Assembly (NCBI RefSeq): GCF_949287625.1
Contig: NZ_CASEGO010000136.1
Location: forward strand, 1-12,323
Origin: an uncultured Brachyspira sp.
GTDB taxonomy: Bacteria > Spirochaetota > Brachyspiria > Brachyspirales > Brachyspiraceae
DNA: 12,323 nt
Direction: 5' to 3'
This document shows, piece after piece, positions 6,557-12,323 of the stretch (positions within the stretch are counted from its first letter, which is position 1; each line of letters starts with the position of its first letter). The position numbers were made by a program, and so were the translations under genes. The notes under the pieces were generated by a model that saw only the letters and a program-made list of their open reading frames with translations, was not told the origin of the DNA and searched no databases.

Positions 6557-6655
6557 CCAAAAGAACTGCATTTTGCAGCTTAAACATACAATTCATACAA
6601 TATGTAAAACATTTAATTAAATTATAATTAATATTATTTAATTAAACATAAAATA
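6440..6655. repeat. Dispersed intergenic hairpin repeat, copy 2
   Basis: The order of blocks matches 1531-1660: GGGGCTTTGCCCC hairpin, ACCCCA, TTCTTTT-type hairpin, AAAAG(A/G)(A/C)T linker, ATGTAAAACAT (6602-6612), and a TATTATTT tail. This copy contains the 60-bp internal duplication and lies inside the inverted-repeat element. Confidence 0.6.
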
Positions 6656-6715
6656 ATAAACTCGTAAAATTGTTTCTCAAGTACTTTTGAAACAAGTCTA
6701 TTGTAACTATTAAAA

Positions 6716-8707
6716 TTATTGTATATTCAAAATTTTAAGCATTTCAGCTTCTATTGCTTTAATATCGCCTTTTGCTTCCTGAATAGCTTTTATTTCTGCT
6801 CTTCTTTGCTCCAATAATTCTTCCCGACCTTGTTTATCCAAAGCAGCCCTTTTAGCAAAATACGCATCGCTTATAAGTTTGTCAGCTACTCTCAAAGTTC
6901 TGTCAGACACTATTGCTTTATCTGATGCATTCTCTGCTTTAGACATATCGAAACTTGAATAAGTTTTTAAAGCTCCTTCAGGCATTCCGTCAAGTATGCT
7001 TCCTTTCCATTCCAATTTAGGCTGATAACTATATGTAATATAATCAAAAACTTCTGCATTCTTTATTTCATTATTATCAACAAATATATCACATGCTTCA
7101 TTATTAAGAGTATCCAATAAAAGCATTTTATTCTTGCCGTTTTCTGTGTATATTTTTTGAGTACATTCCAAAGACTGAAAATCAGAATTATTAATAAGCT
7201 GTCCTATTTCTGAATCAAAATCTACTTCCAAATTCTCTTTCAAAAGTAAAGTATAATTCACTGTACCGCCTCTTCCTGCAGAACTTGTATATTCACCTGA
7301 AAGCATTAATTCTTCTTTGCCGTCATTATTGATATCACATAAGAAGAAAGATACGCTATGCAAAGGATAATACATTTTGCTAGCTATATAAGATGAATAT
7401 TGTTCTATATCAAAGCTGCCTGAATCTATAAATTTGGAGTCTTTAGTATAATCTTTCAAGTCATTTGTAGAAATTAAATTAATTTCAGCAGATTTTACTT
7501 TATCTATATCTCCAAGTCTGAAATTATAATCTTTTATCTCTTTAAATGAAGCATATAAATTATCTTTTATAAACTCAGGATTATAATAATGCATATTTAC
7601 TAATCCGTCCATAGTGCTTTCAATTAAAAATGTATTCTTTTTAAACTCAAGTAAATTAAGGCTGTTCCAACCGTCATAACAATAAACGGCATTAATATTG
7701 TAATAATTTTGATAATATTCTAAATAGTCTTGTATATCATCATTAGCTAATCTATTATTTACATAAGTTTTTATATATTTGTTCATTATATTTGTATTGC
7801 CTATTTCTTCTGCTATCTTTATTGAAGATAAACGGGCTGTACCTTCCAATTCAATTGAGATTAAAGAATAATTATTTTCATTGAATAAATCTATATATCC
7901 ATTATTTTTTACAATGTATTTATAGAAATTATCTTTATAAGCATCAGCAGATAATTTTTCTGCTCTTAAAGAATCAGGAGCTTCTATTATATAATCAACT
8001 AATTTCATTTTATTGCTGTAATCATTATCATCATCATACTTTGCTATCATCATAGATATATTAGTACCGCCTGCTTTTTTCCATTCTGTTAAATATTTTT
8101 TCTCTTCTTCAAAATAATAAAGCGAATCGCAAGTAAAATGAGATAAGAATAAGGCTAAATAAACCTCAGCATCTTTTTTACTTAATTTTAATAATTCTTC
8201 TCTTGCTTTTTTTAATGCTAAATTTTGATCGACATATAAATATTCAACAGCATAATAATCTGCAACTTCACTATATATACCCCAATTACCCCAGCTTATT
8301 AAGAATTCTAAATCTAATGCTGCATAATTAACATTTGATATAAACTCTATAGAATATTTTTTTCTTTCATCATCATTTGCAAATTTCCTATTAAGAAAAT
8401 CAAAATTCCTTTTTGCATATTCATTATTTTCTCTTAAATTTTTAAGCTTTTCATCAAATTTTGTTTTGTCTGCTCTAATACCTTTATAAACATATTTCAT
8501 ATCAAAGAATTCTTTTTGATTATTTGTCTGTTTGCTTTGATTAGCTGATGTATTGGTTTGAATATTTTGAGATTGTGTATTGTTGTTTTGTGATTTTTGA
8601 TTAGTTTGAGTATTTTGTTCTGATTGATTTGTTTCTTTGTTTCCGCCGCATGAAATTACAGCAATCATTAAAATAAATGCTGCAATTATAGAAATAAAAT
8701 TTTTCAT
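6716..8707 (-). CDS. Large lipoprotein of unknown function, paralogous signal peptide to the ankyrin lipoprotein
   Basis: The 663-aa protein starts with a lipoprotein signal peptide whose lipobox VISC gives a lipidated Cys20, so it is membrane-anchored outside the cytoplasm. Residues 21-65 are an Asn/Gln/Thr/Ser-rich linker. A long, probably helical region follows (about 66-430). Near 455-475 comes LCDINNDGKEELML, the DxNxDG pattern of calcium-binding or VCBS/FG-GAP-like loops, with beta-rich sequence after it. The last 50 residues (QGREELLEQRRAEIKAI and following) look like a charged amphipathic helix. AGGG at 8714-8717 is 6 nt from the ATG. The gene follows an Rpn nuclease gene, and its first 20 codons and promoter match those of the ankyrin lipoprotein gene, but the mature part does not. 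Its stop is followed by the 316-bp inserted element. No family was recognised. Confidence 0.9.
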   Translation of the reverse strand: MKNFISIIAAFILMIAVISCGGNKETNQSEQNTQTNQKSQNNNTQSQNIQTNTSANQSKQTNNQKEFFDMKYVYKGIRADKTKFDEKLKNLRENNEYAKRNFDFLNRKFANDDERKKYSIEFISNVNYAALDLEFLISWGNWGIYSEVADYYAVEYLYVDQNLALKKAREELLKLSKKDAEVYLALFLSHFTCDSLYYFEEEKKYLTEWKKAGGTNISMMIAKYDDDNDYSNKMKLVDYIIEAPDSLRAEKLSADAYKDNFYKYIVKNNGYIDLFNENNYSLISIELEGTARLSSIKIAEEIGNTNIMNKYIKTYVNNRLANDDIQDYLEYYQNYYNINAVYCYDGWNSLNLLEFKKNTFLIESTMDGLVNMHYYNPEFIKDNLYASFKEIKDYNFRLGDIDKVKSAEINLISTNDLKDYTKDSKFIDSGSFDIEQYSSYIASKMYYPLHSVSFFLCDINNDGKEELMLSGEYTSSAGRGGTVNYTLLLKENLEVDFDSEIGQLINNSDFQSLECTQKIYTENGKNKMLLLDTLNNEACDIFVDNNEIKNAEVFDYITYSYQPKLEWKGSILDGMPEGALKTYSSFDMSKAENASDKAIVSDRTLRVADKLISDAYFAKRAALDKQGREELLEQRRAEIKAIQEAKGDIKAIEAEMLKILNIQ

Positions 8708-8739
8708 ATTGTACCCTATGTATGTATTGTAGTTTTCGC

Positions 8740-8768
8740 GTTATAAATTAGAATAATTAAAATTTCAA
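8740..8768 (-). promoter_or_regulatory. Promoter of the 663-aa lipoprotein gene
   Basis: On the minus strand, TTGAAA (8763-8768), a 17-nt spacer, and TATAAC (8740-8745). Initiation near 8733, just after GCGAAAA begins, gives a leader of about 26 nt. The same architecture precedes the ankyrin lipoprotein gene. Confidence 0.7.
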
Positions 8769-8786
8769 TTATATAATATTAATAAA

Positions 8787-8819
8787 AAGTGCATACATAT
8801 AAAAAATATGCATGCACTT
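8787..8819 (-). terminator. GTGCATAC-type hairpin terminator, copy B (after Rpn nuclease)
   Basis: AAGTGCATACATAT (8787-8800) pairs with ATATGCATGCACTT (8806-8819) over 14 bp with a 5-nt loop. The single plus-strand mismatch (8795/8811) is a G-U pair in the minus-strand RNA, which continues into UUUUU. It lies 19 nt after the stop of the nuclease gene at 8839. Confidence 0.85.
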
Positions 8820-8838
8820 AAAAAATTATTCCATCTAA

Positions 8839-9738
8839 TTATAATTTTTTTATTTCTTCTATACTTAATCCTGTTATTTTGCTTATAATATTAATATCCA
8901 TATTTTCTTTTTTCATGTTTTTAGCAATTAATATCTGATTTTCTTTAATACCTTCTTTAATACCTTCTTCTTTAGCCTTCTTCATATCTAACTCTATACT
9001 CTTATTAAAGAAATAAGTATCTACTTCTCGTTTTTTATATTTATCCATTACAGGACTATCATTAACAAATGTACGGCATTTTTTTTCTACTTCTTCAAAT
9101 ATAGTATTTTCTTTCATTAAGATAGACATATCAACCCCCTTAAAAAATTTTATCCAAGAAATGAATTCTTTATGTATATTATCTAAATTTTTATCAATAT
9201 CTTTTAAATTGAATTTAGGAAGCTCGAGGAAATGCAATTGACAATGATCTGTTAAAATTTTATTATTATTTAATTCTTTTAACACATAACAGCTATGAAC
9301 TTTATATTCATCTGTAAGTATAAAATTTGTAATATTAATACTCACAGTTGGTTTTAATTCATCATAAAAAGAACCTCTATTTAAACTAGAACTGTAATTA
9401 TAAGCCCAATAGTATAAAGCCCTTTTTATAAAATCTTCATTTCCTCTCGATTGTATCTCTATTAAAACAGTGATGCCTGTTTCTGTAGTAGCTTTAATGT
9501 CAACTATAGACTCTTTCTCATCGTAATTTTCAGCAATATTAAATGGGTTTAATATCTCTATTTTCTTAAAAGTTTCAAAGTCTAAATCTTTAAATACTGC
9601 ATTAATAAAGTTTAAAGCTATATGTTCATTACCAACATGCGAAAATAAATAGCGTACAAAATAATCATTAATTCTATTCAAATTATTTATTGTAACAGGT
9701 TCATTTAATATTTGTTTTAACTTATCAAAATCTTTCAT
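8839..9738 (-). CDS. Rpn family PD-(D/E)XK nuclease / putative transposase
   Basis: The 299-aa protein fits the PF12784/Rpn group, DNA endonucleases that promote RecA-independent recombination in E. coli and have been linked to phage defence. The core is NPFNIAE then SIVDIKATTETGITVLIEIQ (about 77-96) and RALYYWA. The conserved D80, E94 and Q96 match the D...ExQ variant of the PD-(D/E)XK active site. A helical middle and a charged EEGIKEGIKENQ repeat (257-268) lead to a C-terminal helix pair ending GLSIEEIKKL. The frame extends to a TTG at 9753. ATG 9738 is preferred because the -10 box lies just upstream and predicted initiation falls on this A; no Shine-Dalgarno is visible. It pairs with the downstream lipoprotein gene and is paralogous to the gene entering at the right edge. 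Whether it acts in transposition or defence is not shown by the sequence. Confidence 0.88.
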   Translation of the reverse strand: MKDFDKLKQILNEPVTINNLNRINDYFVRYLFSHVGNEHIALNFINAVFKDLDFETFKKIEILNPFNIAENYDEKESIVDIKATTETGITVLIEIQSRGNEDFIKRALYYWAYNYSSSLNRGSFYDELKPTVSINITNFILTDEYKVHSCYVLKELNNNKILTDHCQLHFLELPKFNLKDIDKNLDNIHKEFISWIKFFKGVDMSILMKENTIFEEVEKKCRTFVNDSPVMDKYKKREVDTYFFNKSIELDMKKAKEEGIKEGIKENQILIAKNMKKENMDINIISKITGLSIEEIKKL

Positions 9739-9744
9739 AATATT

Positions 9745-9773
9745 ATTATACAAAAAATCATGGTAAAAGTAAA
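9745..9773 (-). promoter_or_regulatory. Rpn nuclease promoter, probably giving a leaderless mRNA
   Basis: On the minus strand, TTTACT (9768-9773, weak -35), a 17-nt spacer, and consensus TATAAT (9745-9750). Standard spacing puts +1 at 9738, the A of the ATG. Confidence 0.55.
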
Positions 9774-9804
9774 GTTTATTAAATTTATATATTTTTCACA
9801 ATAC

Positions 9805-9839
9805 AAAGTGCATACATATAAAAAATATGCATACACTTT
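9805..9839 (-). terminator. GTGCATAC-type hairpin terminator, copy C (after ankyrin lipoprotein)
   Basis: AAAGTGCATACATAT (9805-9819) pairs with ATATGCATACACTTT (9825-9839) over 15 bp with a 5-nt loop. Two plus-strand C/A mismatches are G-U pairs in the minus-strand RNA. It lies 15 nt after the ankyrin gene stop. The longer U tract is on the plus-strand side, so it may work in both directions. Confidence 0.75.
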
Positions 9840-9854
9840 TTTATTTTATTATTT

Positions 9855-11525
9855 TTATATAGTAAGATAGTATTCTAAACTGTCTGGATTATTTAAATGA
9901 TGAAGTGCTGCTTTGTCATCTTCCTCTATAACAATATCCATAGCTGTTTTTCCTTCTTTGTTTTTAATGTTATAATCGGCACCCATATTTATAATAACTC
10001 CCAACATACCATAACTTCCAACAACATTTTCTACAGCAACTATTAATGGAGTATCTCCGTTATCATTTTTTTTATTTACATCAGCACCGTTTTTTATCAT
10101 ATAGTAACAAGCATCTGTCCCAAACCAAACTTCACGTACTAAATATGTTAAAGGGGTATCTCCTGTTGCTGAACATATAGCATTTAAATCAGGCTTCAAA
10201 TCAATAATATCTTTAACTAAATCTATATTACGATACTTCATTGCTATTATTAATGGAGTATATCCGTATCCGTCTTCTAAATTTATATCAGCACCATGTT
10301 CTACTAAAAATTTAACCATTTCTTTATCATTTCTAGCAGCAGCTAAGCCAAGAGGTGTAATCTTATCATATTGTTTATTCAAATCAGTATCATCTTTTAT
10401 AAGTTTTTCTAATGCTTTCATATCGCCTTTAGATACAGCATTCATCAATTCATCATATCCGTCTATATTATTTGAATCTTCACTTGATAATAATTTTTCT
10501 ATTTCATAATATTTGCTATTTTTTACTAATTCTATAGCTTCTTCTCTAGTTGTATTAGTATTAAGATTAAAAATATCATTATCTGCTAATAATTTAGTTA
10601 TATCATAATTATTATATGCATAAAGCATATAATCATCAGCTGAGTTTAAATTAGCTCCTTCATCAATTAAAAATTTAGCCATTTCTATATATCCGTTTTC
10701 AGCAGCTACTTTCAAAGGAGAATCAACCCAAAATCCGTCAAAAAATCTTTGAGCATCTATATCTTGTCCTATAGATAATAAATATTTAACCATTTCTATA
10801 TTATTTTCTCGTACTGCTTCTGGAATTAAAGTTTCTTTTGAATCTCCTCTTTTTACAAGAAGTTTAAGTATATCAAGATTGTTGTTGCCAATAGCAATAT
10901 CTGTCAAATAAGTAGAATATTCATAACCATAATCTCTATTTTTATCAAGTCCTTTATCAATTAAGATTTTAGTCATTTCAGGATTATTATTTCTAACAGC
11001 ATAGTAAAGCATATCAAGACCGCCTTCTGTTTCTGTTTCCATACCGCTTGCTCTGGCATTAACATCAGCACCTTCTTTTATAAGCTCTTTTGCTAAATCA
11101 TTGTATCCGAATTGTACTGCCAAAAACAAAGGAGTAGAATCTTGATATATATATTTATCACCAAAATTTGTATATTCAGTAATTTTTCCTTCTAGTCCTT
11201 CCTCTGCCAATAATTTTGATATTTCGTATATTGGTGCTTTATATTTATGTTCATTAAGTATTTCATCTATTTTTTTATATCCTGTAGGTATAGGATCCAT
11301 TTCTGTACCTTGAATATATTCATTAGTATATTTAGTTGTATCAATATTAATATCTATATTATTATTTTGATTTGTAGTTGTTGGATTAACATATACTTTA
11401 TTAGTTTCTGTTTGATTAGTTTGAGTATTTTCTGTTTGTTCAGTATTACCGCTGTTACCGCCTCCGCATGAAATTATAGAAATCATTAAAATAAATATTA
11501 TAATTATGGAAATAATATTTTTCAT
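9855..11525 (-). CDS. Ankyrin-repeat lipoprotein
   Basis: The 556-aa protein begins with a signal peptide ending in IISC, so Cys20 should be lipidated and the protein anchored outside the cytoplasm. A Gly/Asn/Thr-rich linker (21-75) precedes about twelve ankyrin repeats filling the rest. Clear units include TPLFLAVQFGYNDLAKELI, SPLKVAAENGYIEMAKFLI, TPLGLAAARNDKEMVKFLV and TPLIIAMKYRNIDLVKDII, most ending in GAD(V/I)N or similar. Ankyrin arrays bind proteins; on a lipoprotein the target would be periplasmic or surface-exposed, possibly host-derived, but this is inference. The signal peptide and upstream promoter match those of the 663-aa lipoprotein gene. The Shine-Dalgarno is poor (CGG about 6 nt from the ATG). 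It lies between two Rpn nuclease genes, with a hairpin terminator after its stop. Confidence 0.93.
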   Translation of the reverse strand: MKNIISIIIIFILMISIISCGGGNSGNTEQTENTQTNQTETNKVYVNPTTTNQNNNIDINIDTTKYTNEYIQGTEMDPIPTGYKKIDEILNEHKYKAPIYEISKLLAEEGLEGKITEYTNFGDKYIYQDSTPLFLAVQFGYNDLAKELIKEGADVNARASGMETETEGGLDMLYYAVRNNNPEMTKILIDKGLDKNRDYGYEYSTYLTDIAIGNNNLDILKLLVKRGDSKETLIPEAVRENNIEMVKYLLSIGQDIDAQRFFDGFWVDSPLKVAAENGYIEMAKFLIDEGANLNSADDYMLYAYNNYDITKLLADNDIFNLNTNTTREEAIELVKNSKYYEIEKLLSSEDSNNIDGYDELMNAVSKGDMKALEKLIKDDTDLNKQYDKITPLGLAAARNDKEMVKFLVEHGADINLEDGYGYTPLIIAMKYRNIDLVKDIIDLKPDLNAICSATGDTPLTYLVREVWFGTDACYYMIKNGADVNKKNDNGDTPLIVAVENVVGSYGMLGVIINMGADYNIKNKEGKTAMDIVIEEDDKAALHHLNNPDSLEYYLTI

Positions 11526-11557
11526 AGTAAACCGTCCGTATGTATTTTTATTTTCGC

Positions 11558-11586
11558 ATTATAAATTAAAATAACTAAAATTTCAA
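11558..11586 (-). promoter_or_regulatory. Promoter of the ankyrin lipoprotein gene
   Basis: On the minus strand, TTGAAA (11581-11586), a 17-nt spacer, and TATAAT (11558-11563). Initiation near 11551 gives a leader of about 26 nt. Confidence 0.75.
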
Positions 11587-11606
11587 TTACAAAATATTTT
11601 TACAAT

Positions 11607-11643
11607 AAAAAAGTGCATACATATATAATGCATACACTTTTTT
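11607..11643 (-). terminator. GTGCATAC-type hairpin terminator, copy D (after second Rpn nuclease)
   Basis: AAAAAAGTGCATACAT (11607-11622) pairs with ATGCATACACTTTTTT (11628-11643) over 16 bp around a 5-nt loop. Its two plus-strand C/A mismatches are G-U pairs in the minus-strand RNA, and the arm ends in a U6 run. It lies 19 nt after the nuclease stop. Confidence 0.85.
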
Positions 11644-11662
11644 ACTGTAACTTTTATATTTA

Positions 11663-12323
11663 TTATAGATTTTCTATTTCTTGTATACTCAATCCTGTTA
11701 CTTTACTTATAATATTAACATCTATATTTTCTTTTTTCATATTCTTAGCTGTTAATATTTGATTTTCTTTAATACCTTCTTTAATACCTTCTTTAATACC
11801 TTCTTCTTTTCCTTTTTTAATTCCTTCTTCAATTCCTAATCTTCTTTCTTCATCAAGCATTATCTGATTGCCGTATAAATAAGCCTCTTTTTTCTCGTAT
11901 TCCATCATCATTAATTTACTTTTGACAAAATTATTATATTTTTTCTGTACTTCTTCCATTATAGGTTTTTCTTTTACTATTTCAGACATAGACGCCTCCA
12001 AATTTTTACTTGTGAATATTTTGAGCCAATAATTTAAATCTTTAGCTAATATGTTTTTCTTAAACTTTTTTAATTCTATTATATGTATTTGAAGATGGTC
12101 GGTTAATAATTTTTTATTATTCATTTCATAGAGCATATAACAAGAATGTATATTTTTAGTTTTATCTAAATTAAAATTAAGAAGATTGATACTTATTACT
12201 GGTGTAAGCTCATCGTATCTTTCTCCATGTTTTAATAACTTACTATAATTAGCTGCCCAATAATATAAGATACGTTCTGGGAATCTTGAATTACCTTGTA
12301 ACTGTATTTCTATTATGACTACT
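11663..12323 (-). CDS. Rpn family PD-(D/E)XK nuclease, 5' end outside window
   Basis: The frame is open from the stop at 11663 to the right edge (219 codons visible). An internal ATG at 12136 is not the start, because the homologous nuclease core continues upstream of it. The visible part begins inside the catalytic region with VVIIEIQ (the ExQ motif), then RILYYWAANYS, HSCYMLYEMNN, LLTDHLQIHIIEL and the terminal NIISKVTGLSIQEI. It is collinear with the complete paralog at 8839-9738; the last 34 residues agree at 27 positions. The acidic/basic linker is longer here (EEGIKKGKEEGIKEGIKEGIKENQ), with three perfect 12-bp repeats at 11767-11802 against two in the paralog. The upstream catalytic Asp is beyond the window. 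It precedes the ankyrin lipoprotein gene as its paralog precedes the 663-aa lipoprotein gene. Confidence 0.88.
   Translation of the reverse strand, partial: VVIIEIQLQGNSRFPERILYYWAANYSKLLKHGERYDELTPVISINLLNFNLDKTKNIHSCYMLYEMNNKKLLTDHLQIHIIELKKFKKNILAKDLNYWLKIFTSKNLEASMSEIVKEKPIMEEVQKKYNNFVKSKLMMMEYEKKEAYLYGNQIMLDEERRLGIEEGIKKGKEEGIKEGIKEGIKENQILTAKNMKKENIDVNIISKVTGLSIQEIENL

Larger units (their letters stand above)
6385..6700. mobile_element. 316-bp non-coding element with inverted-repeat ends (MITE-like)
   Basis: The ends TAGACTTGTTTTAAAA (6385-6400) and TTTTGAAACAAGTCTA (6685-6700) are inverted repeats matching at 15 of 16 positions. Both ends begin with TA, which could be a TA target duplication as in IS630/Tc1-mariner elements. 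No ORF of note lies inside. Removing it places the hairpin terminator (ending at 6382) about 17 nt beyond the stop of the adjacent lipoprotein gene, the spacing seen after the other genes of this region (16-23 nt). That supports an insertion. It carries the tandem and dispersed GGGGCTTTGCCCC repeats. A TTGTTTC/GAAACAA stem (6670-6676 / 6689-6695) with minus-strand UUUU after it may act as a substitute terminator. Confidence 0.55.
8733..8819 (-). repeat. Duplicated nuclease-lipoprotein junction, copy 1
   Basis: Positions 8733-8771 match 11551-11589 at 36 of 39 bases, and the similarity continues through the neighbouring hairpin terminator into the nuclease 3' coding end and, on the other side, the lipoprotein signal-peptide codons. 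The block contains the terminator of the nuclease gene and the promoter of the lipoprotein gene. Confidence 0.85.
11551..11643 (-). repeat. Duplicated nuclease-lipoprotein junction, copy 2
   Basis: This is the counterpart of 8733-8819 (36 of 39 bases identical over 11551-11589). It has the same order: lipoprotein start, promoter, hairpin terminator, nuclease 3' end. Confidence 0.85.

Noticed and set aside
9739..9753. TTG start adding five residues to the Rpn nuclease
   Set aside because: These codons overlap the TATAAT box, so they would lie upstream of the predicted transcription start.
11247..11471. 74-codon plus-strand ORF opposite the ankyrin gene start
   Set aside because: It is antisense to a well-supported signal peptide and linker; its hydrophobic look comes from the complement of AT-rich codons.

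Overview
The window looks like chromosomal DNA from a low-GC spirochaete, most likely Brachyspira. This rests on the very AT-rich codon use, lipoproteins with a short MKN(F/I)ISII-type signal ending in ISC, abundant TPR and ankyrin proteins, Rpn-type nucleases and near-consensus sigma-70 promoters (TTGACA / TATAAT). It is an inference from style; no marker gene fixes the species.

Left part (1-3500), housekeeping. The tail of an IS3-type transposase gene enters at the left edge. Next, on the minus strand, is a type I-beta DAHP synthase (aroF, first step of aromatic amino-acid synthesis). It has two promoters and a roughly 200-nt leader holding a 23-codon ORF with five Tyr and one Phe codons in an eight-codon block, followed at once by a GC hairpin: a candidate Tyr/Phe attenuator. 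A dispersed GGGGCTTTGCCCC hairpin repeat and a GC-rich structured patch separate it from plus-strand murB (peptidoglycan precursor synthesis), which is convergent with an acyl-ACP thioesterase gene.

Middle (3500-6300). A minus-strand TPR gene has lost its C-terminus to a 1-nt frameshift plus a nonsense codon. Its promoter spacer is filled exactly by an 18-bp perfect palindrome. A polytopic membrane protein of unknown function is divergent from it.

Right part (6300-12323), an accessory region all on the minus strand. It holds two consecutive copies of a two-gene unit: an Rpn/PD-(D/E)XK nuclease gene, then a hairpin terminator, a TTGAAA-17-TATAA(C/T) promoter and a lipoprotein gene. The nuclease genes, the junction and the lipoprotein signal peptides are clearly paralogous. 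The lipoprotein bodies differ: one is a 12-repeat ankyrin protein, the other a large unknown protein with a DxNxDG motif. Four related GTGCATACATAT-type hairpins mark the gene ends. Next to the lipoprotein nearest the centre, a 316-bp element with inverted-repeat ends and flanking TA has apparently inserted between the stop codon and its hairpin terminator.
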